Position numbers and translations under genes: made by a program
In this document: positions 10,568 to 20,194 of the stretch, piece by piece
Layout of the letters: the number at the start of each line of letters is the position of its first letter
Position numbering within the stretch: the first letter of the stretch is position 1
The notes under the pieces: generated by a model
Told to the model about the DNA's origin: nothing
Database searches by the model: none
The model's input: the letters and a program-made list of their open reading frames with translations, nothing else
Origin: Symbiodinium natans
Lineage: Eukaryota; Sar; Dinophyceae; Suessiales; Symbiodiniaceae
DNA: 64,000 nucleotides
Direction of reading: 5' to 3'
Assembly (NCBI GenBank): GCA_905221605.1
Contig: CAJNDS010002291.1
Coordinates: 356,001-420,000, forward strand

Positions 10568-13500
10568 ATGAGCTCTGACTCTAGCTCTAGCGAGACCAGC
10601 TCAGCATGCTCAACTACCGAGACAGAGGACAGCGATCGGCCGATCCCTGCACAACGATTTGCAGTGGACATTGTGGCGTTGACCCGGGAATGGGGAAATG
10701 CTGACTCGGAGCTTTCTCTCGACACGCCTCCATCTCCGCAAGGACGCCATACCCGGTACAGGAATATGGCTTTGGCTCTTGAGGCTGCTGAGAGACGCCT
10801 TTCTAGCCGGAGCCAGCTTATTCAATCACCTGTGTGTTTCGAGAACCCCAGGGTGCAGGCCTTTGCGAGCTTTGTGATCTTTGTGACTACGAACACAAGG
10901 ACCATGGTTAATGCAGCAGTCGTGGACCACTACATCAACTCAAGAGGCTTTGAGGCGTTTGCTGATACCACTTGGAAGTTAGACTCGCTGGCAAAAGACT
11001 CCTGGTATTTTGTCTTCCTGGCAATGGATATTAGTTTTATGTTATTTCAGATTGCCTGCGTGCGCCGTGACCGGTGCATGGCCCAGCTCTGCCAGCGCTT
11101 ATGGAGGAACGGTGCGTACGTCAGATGGGTTGCCTTCCAGATTTATTCCATCCTGTTCCTGGGGATTCTCTCAGGCGGGGGAGCCATTTTTCGCCACGTA
11201 CGGTTCTATTGTTTTTGGGTGGGGGGGGTAAGACATGCCGCAGGCTGGAAGAAAGAAGACAGCAAGGGAAAAACACACACACACACACACACAGATTTCA
11301 CTAAAGTTCATGAATATATTAAATAAAGATGTTAAATGAGAGAGAATGAAAAAGGTGCGGCTGCGCCCCATGAGGGGTGCCCCCCAACCTCCCCCCTCCC
11401 CCCCCCCCACCCCCGCCTTTTTTTGAGCCTTGCAGAGCCTGCTGTGAGGGACCTCCTTACAAACCTTGCCGTGAAGGACCTCCTGCCATGAAGGGTATCA
11501 AAGAAAGCCCTGTGATTTAGAGACCATGCCCATAATTCAGAGCATGCTTCCCAAACGGGTCATACGAGCATTGTGTTTGCACACGGGAGGGGAGGGGTTA
11601 GCGCCCCCAAAAAGAAGGCAACAAAAGGCTAAACACAAAAACGCAAATCTCCAACCCCTCAGGTTGGCAGCTTGTGCGCGGATATCGGCAGTTACGCAGC
11701 CAAGGGTATCGGGACAGTTTCCTGCTTGAGCTCGGTGACCCATCAATGGCTGACAGCGGGGCATTCCGAATGCCATTCTACAGCAGTCATCTCACATTCT
11801 TTTACGAGATGCCTTTCATGTTGCGAATATGCCATTTCCTTTCCAGGGATCGCCTGTCAGCATTCAACATCATCGTTACTCTTGCGGCTGGTGGCTCCTT
11901 CGCCTTAGTCCTATTTGCACTTTTGACTTTGGACTACGGAGTTTCAAGCGCCTTGGTGCAACATTACCACAGCTCAAAGCGACGCTTTTTCAGTGTGGCG
12001 CATGCTTGTCTTCGTGGAACGGAGATGCTGGCCCGCGCCCTGGTGGTGACATCTACCATGTTGGGTATTGCCGGCCGAATGTTTGGGATTTGGCTATTTG
12101 TAGCAGCATTGTTTGACTGGCTGATAGGACTAGTGTTGTTGTCGTGGGCCTCGACGGGTTTCTCCAAAAGAACTGTTTTTCTGTCAATTCCACTCTTTGG
12201 TGCGAACATTGCGCTTTTTGCCGACCTGCCGAGCTTGGCCGGTCGAGTACGGGTGCTGACAGTCTGCTTGGATGTCTTGCGATCGCTGGAACTGGGGCCT
12301 GCCGTATGGTTCTACATCCTGGAGTATCGTGCCATTGAATCTGGCCAGTTAAATGGGAACATGGTTTTCCACATACGAGTACTTGGGAGCTGTGTCGGGA
12401 TCAGCAGGCTTTGCTTTTGATTTCTGATCAGTTGCTGTATTTGTCTCCGCTTTGTCTATGTCTGAGCTCTTTTGCTGAGGTGCCTGGTTACGATGATTTG
12501 TGCTTGGTGCGCGCACGTGCTATTGCGGTGGTCACTTTCCGCTCACGGCCTGAGAGGGGTGGCCAAAGATGCCAGTGAACCTGGGAAGCTAGAGACTGGT
12601 GGGCAGTTTGATGATACAGTTTTTGGCTCATCACTGGACGAAGCTTATTTCTACCAGCCAGATGGCATGGCAGACCTGGCAGGCTGGCTCTTTTCCAAGG
12701 GCATCGGGGATCAGTTCGCTTCATTGCTGGAGATTTGTTGGGAGCGTCAGCCTTTGAGACTGTCGCGCCTGGAAGCGCTTGCCAAACTGGGTGAAGGAGG
12801 TTTTGGTCGGGTCTACAAGGTACGAGATACCCGACGAGGGAACCAGTATGCGCTGAAACTCCAGGGAAGAAGTCGGGTTGCATCTGCAGCTGTCCGGGAA
12901 GCAAACGCGCTGCATGAGGTCAAGCACCTGTTTGTTGTAGAACTGGTTCAGGTCTTCTGCACGTCTTCTTTCTATTGCATTCTTCTAGAGTTGTGCGATG
13001 TTGATCTGAACAGACACATTCTGGACTGCCAGAATGCGTTTGGGGTCGCCGAGGGCCTGCCAGAGCAGGATTCTAAGCGGTTCCTGGGGTGCCTCTTTCT
13101 GGCCTTGCAGCACCTTCATGAACGAGAAATTGTTTTTTGTGATCTCAAGCCCGAGAACATCTTGATACAGGCCTTTTGGCAGCGAGGGACGCAGCTGAAG
13201 CTGGCGAAATTGGCTGATTTTGGATTGGCAAAGTCCATTGACAATCTATCACAGTCGTCCATGTCCTCTTTGTGCGGCCGCTTCTCTGGAACTCCAGCTT
13301 TCTTGCCGCCAGACAGGCCTTTCACATCTGAGTCGTCGCAGGACTCTATGGCTGACTCTCCTGGCACGATGTCACGGCTATTTGTTAGTCGGGATTGGTA
13401 TGCCTTGGGCTGCGTCTTATTCCTAATGCTGTTTGGCGAAGTAGGCGGTAAGAAGATTCGACATGGAGTCCGGGCGATTCTGCTGCCGCCTCCAATGGAA

Positions 13501-13692
13501 GTCATTGCAAACGTGATCTCAGATGCAGCAGCAGCAGGCGCTCACAGTCAAGCAGCTCTGGATTTGAATACCAGACTTTTGGCTCCGTTGCCCCAGCGCG
13601 GTGGCGGTGACGATGTAAAGAGCAGTCCTTTCCTTGCAGACACGTTGCCTTTCCTGGAGAACATGGTCAGAGATTTCAGCTCCTCGCGATGA
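10568..13692 (+). CDS. Multipass membrane protein with C-terminal protein kinase domain
   Basis: Three open segments join in phase: 10568-11218, then 11671-12407, then 12480-13692. The inferred introns are 11219-11670 (GT-AG) and 12408-12479 (GC-AG), giving 866 codons. The N terminus is Ser/Glu/Asp-rich. About seven to eight hydrophobic helices follow (for example SWYFVFLAMDISFMLFQ, LVLFALLTLDYGVS, MFGIWLFVAALFDWLIG, CLVTMICAWCAHVLL). The third exon holds a complete kinase: glycine loop LGEGGFGRVY, lysine in YALKL, catalytic loop FCDLKPENIL, LADFGLA, GTPAFLPPD, and an end PLPQRGGG that resembles AGC C-lobes. The catalytic HRD is FCD: the Asp is kept, His and Arg are lost, and APE is PPD. Activity is therefore probable but of non-RD type. 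One gene is inferred; two adjacent genes remain possible. Confidence 0.72.
11219..11670 (+). other. Inferred intron carrying AC microsatellite and C-rich element
   Basis: This intron is deduced from frame continuity between the first two membrane exons (exon ending with codon TGG, then GTGGGG; acceptor TTGGCAG before CTTGTG). It contains an (AC)n run near 11273-11292, poly-C stretches near 11384-11418 and two parts of the dispersed C-rich element seen elsewhere in the window. Exact boundaries are inferred. Confidence 0.55.
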
Positions 13693-14293
13693 CTGGCAAG
13701 CTTAGCCAGAAAATGCGGAGGGCTGTCGCAGGCGCTGTGACAGAAAGAGCTGCGCAAACAATCGTATGTGTGGGGACACTCTCCAGGAATTGTCCATGCT
13801 ACACGGTTTGCTTCAATGCTCAGAGTAGATTTCCTTCTCCACGCTCGAAGGCTTGTAGCGCTCAGGTGGAGGCTGTTAAGCAGGTGGTGTGGTTCGCAAG
13901 CTCGCAAGTGGAAGCCAGTGCAAGCTTGGTCCCTTGGTCCGCGAAGTTGCCAAGTCTGCCGAGGCTTCCAAGGCCCGCCGTCTGGACGAGGATTCCATCA
14001 CGACCAAACCGAAAGGACAATTTTGCTTCAGATTTGAAATGCTTCTTTCTGTACTGCTTTATTTGCGTGCTTTCTGCTGTCCTTCGCTCCCAGCCCTTGA
14101 ATGGATTGGTATGTCAAAGCACATGGCATACTGGTCGGACCGACAGTGCGCCGAAAGGCATACAAAGATTACAAAACCAAACGCATCACTGAAGTGAGCA
14201 TGCTCACAGTCAGTCGAGAGAGTCGACAATGATGTCGTGCTGCAGGAAATGCAGAGACCAAGCACAGGAACACGTTGGGCGATGCAGGCACAT

Positions 14294-14326
<33 letters not shown>

Positions 14327-14892
14327 CCACAAGCCTAGGACTCAGCCCTCAATTGCTGATGGACAATGCAGATTGCGAGGAAAGCCGCCGACTTCTAGTC
14401 AGGACATTGAAGATGTCTTGAAGCAACTGACGCGGTGACCCCAAAGTGGGAAAGATTGGGAAAGCTGGAAGCTGGCAACATTTTGCCTTTGCTTGTACAG
14501 CCGAGGCCGCGGTTACGCCAAATCAGCGAGGCCCAAAATCTGGAGTACAGGCTCGCTCAGAAAATCTCAGAGTGTCAGAGGGCAGCGGCGTGAGGTTTGT
14601 GAGCAGTTGTGGACATGCAGTGCTGTGTGCCCCAGGTTGAGCAAGTCCAAGGAAGACAAAGAAGAGAAATTCGAAGCTGATGGATGAGTAGGATAGGTTT
14701 GCGGTTGTCGGTGACGGAATGATGAAGTGGCAGTGAAGCTTCCTGATGCCGATGAGCTCTGCTTGACAGAGTCAGAAATTTGCCAGCGCTCTCAGCCGAA
14801 AGCGCTGGCCTAGTCCCTTGAAGGGCCGAACTTGTTCCATGCGGTATGGAGCAGGGAGAGTGTTGCATGTCTTATGGTGTCACCGTTAAGTC
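13693..14892. other. Downstream of kinase; uncertain small frames
   Basis: Two + frames overlap (13689-14192 and 13889-14197). The second contains a charged, exon-like stretch (LGPLVREVAKSAEASKARR) but no domain. A (GA)n microsatellite lies at about 14292-14325. 14446-14640 holds another featureless frame. Confidence 0.3.
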
Positions 14893-15306
14893 TTGCTTTC
14901 AAGCCCCGGCCTGCATATGCAGCCAATTGCTACTGTAGAAGGTTGCAGCTGTCTTTCAAGATGCAAGTTGTGGAACTTGATTCGCTGCTTCCTGCTGCCA
15001 CGTGACAACCTTCTGCTGGGCAAGACAATCGGTAGCAGCGGCGGGAATTGCTCCAATCGCATTCGCGCGCTATCAAAGTCAAGTGCATGTGCCATGCGGA
15101 AGCGCTCGCGGCTCTGGGCTGACCTGGGCCATGAAGCGGACCTGCGCAGGCGAGTCACCGCGGCCAAGGCAGCAGAGACAAAGATGAAACAGGCCTTGAA
15201 CCGAACCAATAGTGCCGGGCCTTCAGGCAGCTTGTTGGGAACTTGCGCTTCGCTCTCGTATGGAGCTGCAAGTAGGAAGAAGAATCAGCCAAATCAGCCC
15301 AACTGA
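14893..15306 (+). CDS. Possible exon, basic unknown protein
   Basis: A 137-codon frame whose second half is helical and strongly basic (LRRRVTAAKAAETKMKQALN), ending with an Asn/Pro-rich tail and TGA. The antisense strand is also open at 14886-15209, so strand is not certain. No family recognised. Confidence 0.32.
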   Translation: MLSSPGLHMQPIATVEGCSCLSRCKLWNLIRCFLLPRDNLLLGKTIGSSGGNCSNRIRALSKSSACAMRKRSRLWADLGHEADLRRRVTAAKAAETKMKQALNRTNSAGPSGSLLGTCASLSYGAASRKKNQPNQPN

Positions 15307-15468
15307 GGCACCTACCCTGAAGAAATCAAGCACGTCGGCTTCGGCCTTAGATGTTCTCGCTTTGTACGAACGGCATGTTCAAGTGACAGTAGTGCTGTAC
15401 ATATTCAGGGCTCGGCCCGACGTTGCACAAATTGACAAAGGAGCCTAGTCAAGGGCAAGCAGAGAGTC

Positions 15469-16050
15469 TTGGAGATAGGTTGGGGCCTCAAGCTCGTATG
15501 GCTTGCCCATGACCTTGCCCACGCTTTCGCTTTCCTGGTGGGACTTGCGATCGTCCATTCAGGCCACTCGAGATCAGTGCTGCAGATGCAAACAGCAGCA
15601 CGGTGGCACCCGCCAAGACGCTTGCCTGGCAAGCTGAGCAGGGTCGAGTGGGGGCTTGTTGTTTTTTTGGCAGTGCTTCTTCAGACGTGGTTACTGCAGG
15701 TCCTCCCCTGGAAGCTCCAAGTCATTGAAGGCGTGGACGATCATAGCAGTCATAGCATTCGGCTCGTTCTAGATGTTGAGTTTTGCTTTTCGGTTCACGG
15801 GTGGGTCTCGTCCTCTGGCCCTGATCCTCTACTCAGAAGCCGCTCCTCGCATGGCTGTCCCCGAATGGAAGTCCCGAACAGTAATGTTTCCAAACTATTC
15901 AGCATTATTCAGCTAGAACATCTATTGTGCTTATCGCGCTCCACTCGGCAAACACCGTACTGCTTGTTGTCACGAGCATGTCTGCATGTGCTCGGAATTG
16001 CTCTGCTAGAGGATTACGGGCTTTGCTTTGGAATTGGGTGTTCTTTGTGA
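15469..16050 (+). CDS. Possible membrane-protein exon, unknown
   Basis: An open frame of 193 codons with two hydrophobic stretches near its start (HAFAFLVGLAIVHSG and WGLVVFLAVLLQTWLLQVL) that could be membrane helices. The rest is of unremarkable composition. No conserved motif is visible and there is no good start context. It may be an exon or partly intron read-through. Confidence 0.3.
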   Translation: MEIGWGLKLVWLAHDLAHAFAFLVGLAIVHSGHSRSVLQMQTAARWHPPRRLPGKLSRVEWGLVVFLAVLLQTWLLQVLPWKLQVIEGVDDHSSHSIRLVLDVEFCFSVHGWVSSSGPDPLLRSRSSHGCPRMEVPNSNVSKLFSIIQLEHLLCLSRSTRQTPYCLLSRACLHVLGIALLEDYGLCFGIGCSL

Positions 16051-16139
16051 GGCTTCGAGATATTTCAGATTTTCTATGAGAGGGCTTTATTTCTTCGGTG
16101 TTGCCGTTTGTGTTGTTTTTGGGAGGTCGCGCACGATAG

Positions 16140-16640
16140 CTACCCAAGATCCAAGATCCTCCCACGGGACTCCTGGGAAGAATGTTGGATCTTGGATGTC
16201 CCACATCTTGAGATCTGGTCTATGCGCACGTCTAACTCCCCTACAGGCTTGCAAAGTATCACCCAAGGCAACGAATCATTGGATTTGCAGGTATCTGAGT
16301 TTAGTATTGGTTGGGCTTTGGCTTGTAAAGGGCTGTAGACTTCTGAGTCTTCTTTTGGGCCAGATTTCTTTGCAGGGCTTGTGCGGGGGCAGGGTCTGGT
16401 ACAGCTTGCGATTTTCGGTGTGCGAGTTGCAGTGCTTGCCGTTCGTTTGGATTTCTTGGCAGAGCCTGTAGGACGACTGTTTTTTTTGTCGGAGGGTTTA
16501 AGTCTTGTGTAGTTTACTTGCTGTTCGGATTCCTTGGCTTGCAGGACGAGAGCTCGTTGTAGTTTGGATTTTCGTCGCGAGGGTTTTTTGTATTCGGATT
16601 GCTTCACAGTAGATTTTTTCGCGGGCTTCGGCGGCTGGCC
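16140..16640 (-). CDS. Open frame for a Lys/Arg/Ser/Pro-rich basic segment
   Basis: On the minus strand a frame of about 165 codons runs without a stop. Its first 110 residues are dominated by Lys, Arg, Ser, Thr and Pro (pieces such as PGQPPKPAKKSTVK, KKPSRRKSK, TGSAKKSKRTASTATR and RTSPAKKSGPK). This resembles the tails of linker-histone-like or other nucleic-acid-binding proteins. There is no ATG at its head, so if real it is an exon. A + frame (16028-16471) overlaps. It is the only striking minus-strand candidate in the left half. Confidence 0.3.
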   Translation of the reverse strand, partial: GQPPKPAKKSTVKQSEYKKPSRRKSKLQRALVLQAKESEQQVNYTRLKPSDKKNSRPTGSAKKSKRTASTATRTPKIASCTRPCPRTSPAKKSGPKEDSEVYSPLQAKAQPILNSDTCKSNDSLPWVILCKPVGELDVRIDQISRCGTSKIQHSSQESRGRILDLG

Positions 16641-17059
16641 TGGCCTTCTTTATTTGCGCGCTGGGGTTGACACGTCCGTGCTTAGCACGTGCTTTTCGTG
16701 AACAGCATCAACAAGCATCAACAGTGACAGCATCGTGTTCTTCTGGAGACTTGTGGAGGCAGGTGCTGCTGCCGGGCTTCAGCTCGCACCCTGGGAGAGA
16801 CTGTGCTGCTTAACGCACGGTTCTAGTATGTTGTTGACAGATGTGCATATGCAAATGCCACGGCGCTGCAAGACGTTTGCGTTTGGCCTACGTGGCTTAA
16901 TGGCATCTCAATTGCGCAGAGTCACGCGAGGTGAAGCACGTGGTCGCAAGGTTCGCCCGACTTCCGCCCATCCTCGCTTCGAAGTCCTTGATTCAAACCC
17001 TTCTTTTCTGAAGGCTCCAGGGGTCCAGATTGCCTCTGCAATCTCAGCTGGGTCACTGA

Positions 17060-17603
17060 GCTGATGGCTCCGCTCAGCTTGCAGAGATGCAACATCCACA
17101 GCTTGCCGAGGACTTCCAGCAGAGCCTAGACCTGCCGGAAAGCAAAGCTTCAGTCTCAGCTGAGTCTGCAGGCGCTTGACTTGTGCGGCGGGTTGTGATC
17201 GCAGGTCACTTCCGCACCGTCCCATACCCTGCAAATGCAGAGCCCTGTGTTGGCAAAGCTGCTGCTTTGGTTCTGCTGGCGAACAAGGAGCCGCTGTGCC
17301 TGTGTTATTGAGGTGCCAGACGGCCGCTAAGCGGCATGGTCTCACTTGACGTCAGGCCGAAGCCTCAGCACGTTGCTTATGGCGAGCTGGCGCATGCTGA
17401 CGATTGAACGTACTATGACACTTGCAGAAACAGGCCGCCTCAACGAGCACCTTACTGTGAACGCTGCTGCGGCAGAGAGTTGCAAGAGACACTTTGCTGA
17501 CAAGTCAATTTTTGGAGATGGGTTTCTCGAAGAGAAACTGATGTGGGATCCTCGTGAGATGAGGTCCTCGAGGTTGCTTAGGTTTTGCCTTGGCAATCTT
17601 TGA
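17060..17603 (+). CDS. Two possible exons of an unknown gene
   Basis: 17060-17179 encodes a short acidic helical segment (EMQHPQLAEDFQQSLDLPES) and 17346-17603 an 85-codon segment with Met- and Glu-rich helices (for example RTMTLAETGRLNEHL and KLMWDPREMRSS). Both are preceded by AG. They lie 0.5-1 kb upstream of the exchanger gene. No domain recognised. Confidence 0.33.
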
Positions 17604-18145
17604 CTCGTGAGGAGGAACATCTGAGAGTTTCTCAGAAAAGTTCTATGCAAATGCAGCGGGAGTGCGGGCTTCTCCTTTGTTCTCAAGAAGAAGCCCGCCG
17701 ACCTTCCTGAAAGACGGAAATGATATGAAATGATAGTTGTTGAACAGGAGTTCGAGTTCGAGCCCTTCAACGGAGTTGCAGGGGCATTCTGCCTTTCATA
17801 TCCTCAGGTCATTTGTCCGTTTCACCAGGTTTCCCTGAAACAATAATGCCAGAGGTCAGTGCTGAAAACGTTTCGAAAAGGGCATCCTCACTTGCAGCTT
17901 TTCTTCATCTTCGTGACAGGCGCATCTTTCCCAGTGTCTCAGATATGAAGTGGAATCTGTTCCTTTGAGCTCTCAAGAGCTGTAGTTCTCACGAGTGGCC
18001 TTGGGAAACGCACTTGTCCCTACAAGCGCAGCTTGGCAGCACCAAGTACTCAGTGCAGTGTGCAGTTTCATACCAGTTTCATACTGTGATTGTATGTCGT
18101 TTGGCCTTGCGGATCCTTGCGGCTCTGAGGTGTGGTCGTGAAGAC

Positions 18146-19777
18146 ATGGGCCCATCATTGATTGTTGGATGCCTCTGGTTTCTTCTCATCGGTTTTATGT
18201 TCTTTGCACAGCATCATGTCTGTGATGCTTACTTTGTGCCTGCTATCAATGTATTTGTTGGAAAGATGAAGCGCAGCGACAACCGGTGGCTGCAGCGCTG
18301 GGGTGAGGAAGCAGTGGCTGGAGCTACGATCTGTGCGCTCGGGTGCAATGGCCCTGAAATGTTTACCAACCTGATATCACTGTACACTGGCTCTGATGCC
18401 GGAATTGGTGTTGTGGTTGGGTCTGAGATCTTCAACCTTCTGATCATTGTGGGCTTGACAATCTCAGCAGCACCAGTCCTGCCGCTTGCGCTCGAGCGGG
18501 TGCCATTTGCTCGGGACTGCCTGTTCTACGCCCTGTCCATCATCTTGCTGTACTGGGCATTGCTTGATCGGAAGATCGAGTCTTTCGAGGCATGGGTGCT
18601 GCTTGCTGCGGCCGGGATCTATGTTACATGCGTGTATTTTACTGACGACTTCGTTCAGTGTATTCCAGCTCTACAGCCGGCGAAGGTGGAGGTGCAGGAC
18701 GTGGAATCTCCGTCGAAAAGGAAGGGGAAGATGCATGGCGTCGAGGTCGAAGTTGAAGAAATCCTGCATGGTCGCATGGTTGATGCCCATGGAGCAGGCG
18801 GTGCTGAGAAATGGAACCTCGATGCCACCGAGCACGGAATCTATGCAGAGTCAGCTGAAGTAGAGCAAGAGATAAAGGGCAAAAATCGTGGCTCCATTGG
18901 CTTCCAATTTGAGGGTGGCGATGCAATGCTGGGTTCGGTGCTGAAGTACAAAGACTTGAAAGAGGTGGTCCTCATGGACATGGGCGTTATCAATCTGGAG
19001 TTCATCCACAATCTGCAGCACATCACCTTACGGCTGACAGTGGAAGATGCAGTAAAGCGCGCAGAGCTTCTAGACAACATCCAGGAGTTTTCTCTTCAAA
19101 GACCTTGGGTCCATGGCTATGATGCAACAATTCGAGGTGCCTGGCAGCATCTTCGCCACTCGATGATGTCCAAAGATCCGCCTCTTGCCAAACTCCTTGC
19201 CATCCCCCATTTCCTCATCGACGGCTTGCTCAAGCTCACGCTCTTTGCCGTGGATGTGAAAGACACGAGAAAAGAAGGCCGATGGCCTTTGTGCTTTGTT
19301 GGGGCCATGTTCTGGTTGGCGATCTTCTCCTTCTTAATGTTGGAGATCGCGAATGAGATTCACTACAATATCCCGGCACTGCCAAACAGCTTCCTGGGGA
19401 TCACAGTTTGTGCCATTGGCACCTCGTTCCCCAATGCTGTGGCTTCTGTTCTCATGGCGCAGCAGAACAAGCCAGCGGCGGCAATAGCCAATGCGCTTGG
19501 CTCAAACGTGCAAAATGTTTTCCTTGCCATGGCACTGCCTTGGGTCATCTTTCAATTGCAACATGGTGGCAAGCCCATTGATCAGAATGTCGCGGGCATC
19601 AATGAGGGTGTTCTGTGGATGAGTGGCACCTTGATCCTGGTGGTCTTCTTTGTATTTCTTCCGCCATTTTGCAAGCTCTCATATGCGTATGGGCCAGTAC
19701 TCGTCTCGGTGTACCTGGCTTACCTCGTGGTGACGAGTGGCGAGACCTTCCACTGGTGGCCTCCACTGGTCAAATGA
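18146..19777 (+). CDS. CaCA-superfamily Na+/Ca2+ (K+-dependent type) exchanger
   Basis: A single exon of 543 codons; the frame is open back to 18014 without an earlier ATG, so ATG 18146 is chosen. Two clusters of membrane helices flank a long hydrophilic loop (about residues 180-370), the layout of Na+/Ca2+ exchangers that use the sodium gradient to move Ca2+ across a membrane. The alpha-1 repeat is GATICALGCNGPEMFTN (residues 59-75), with Glu71 matching the conserved cation-binding Glu. The alpha-2 repeat is CAIGTSFPNAVASV, in which Asn430 occupies the place of the usual Asp of the GTS-x-PD motif. Both repeats are followed by the expected G-S-x-x-x-N motifs (VGSEIFN, LGSNVQN). K+ dependence is inferred only from overall NCKX-like layout, and the Asn change makes ion specificity uncertain. 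Confidence 0.88.
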   Translation: MGPSLIVGCLWFLLIGFMFFAQHHVCDAYFVPAINVFVGKMKRSDNRWLQRWGEEAVAGATICALGCNGPEMFTNLISLYTGSDAGIGVVVGSEIFNLLIIVGLTISAAPVLPLALERVPFARDCLFYALSIILLYWALLDRKIESFEAWVLLAAAGIYVTCVYFTDDFVQCIPALQPAKVEVQDVESPSKRKGKMHGVEVEVEEILHGRMVDAHGAGGAEKWNLDATEHGIYAESAEVEQEIKGKNRGSIGFQFEGGDAMLGSVLKYKDLKEVVLMDMGVINLEFIHNLQHITLRLTVEDAVKRAELLDNIQEFSLQRPWVHGYDATIRGAWQHLRHSMMSKDPPLAKLLAIPHFLIDGLLKLTLFAVDVKDTRKEGRWPLCFVGAMFWLAIFSFLMLEIANEIHYNIPALPNSFLGITVCAIGTSFPNAVASVLMAQQNKPAAAIANALGSNVQNVFLAMALPWVIFQLQHGGKPIDQNVAGINEGVLWMSGTLILVVFFVFLPPFCKLSYAYGPVLVSVYLAYLVVTSGETFHWWPPLVK

Positions 19778-20194
19778 GATGCCGTTGATGAGAGTCAGGT
19801 AACATAAAAATTGAAGTTGGCTTGAAGCTTGCGTGTGGTGTGTATATGTGTCGCCCAACAGGGGCCAGTGACTTGATTATATCTGACAGTGTCAAAAGGC
19901 AAAAAAAGGGCTAAGGAGCGTGCAAGTGTGTGATGTGGGTGTCCAAGCGGCCGTCACCGTCACCTGGACAGTCTGAACATGTGGTCGCCGTGGCATGCTC
20001 AAGCAGCCCAAACGTGATGGAAAGCTGAGGGATCGTGACGGCGCGCGCTGAGCGCGACCTTGAAAGACATGGCACAAACCTCAGAGAGCCCATGGGAGCC
20101 CTAGCAACTGAAAATTTTTGCACCTGCTTGCGCCGCTAGAACTTGCAACGAGGCTGCGGGCGTGACCGACATTACCACTTCAGCCGCGCGGCTG
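19778..20194. other. Intergenic stretch after exchanger
   Basis: Contains no convincing frame; the overlapping minus frames of 60-70 codons at 19892-20123 show no motif. An A-rich run (AAAAAAAGGGC) lies near 19902. Confidence 0.4.
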
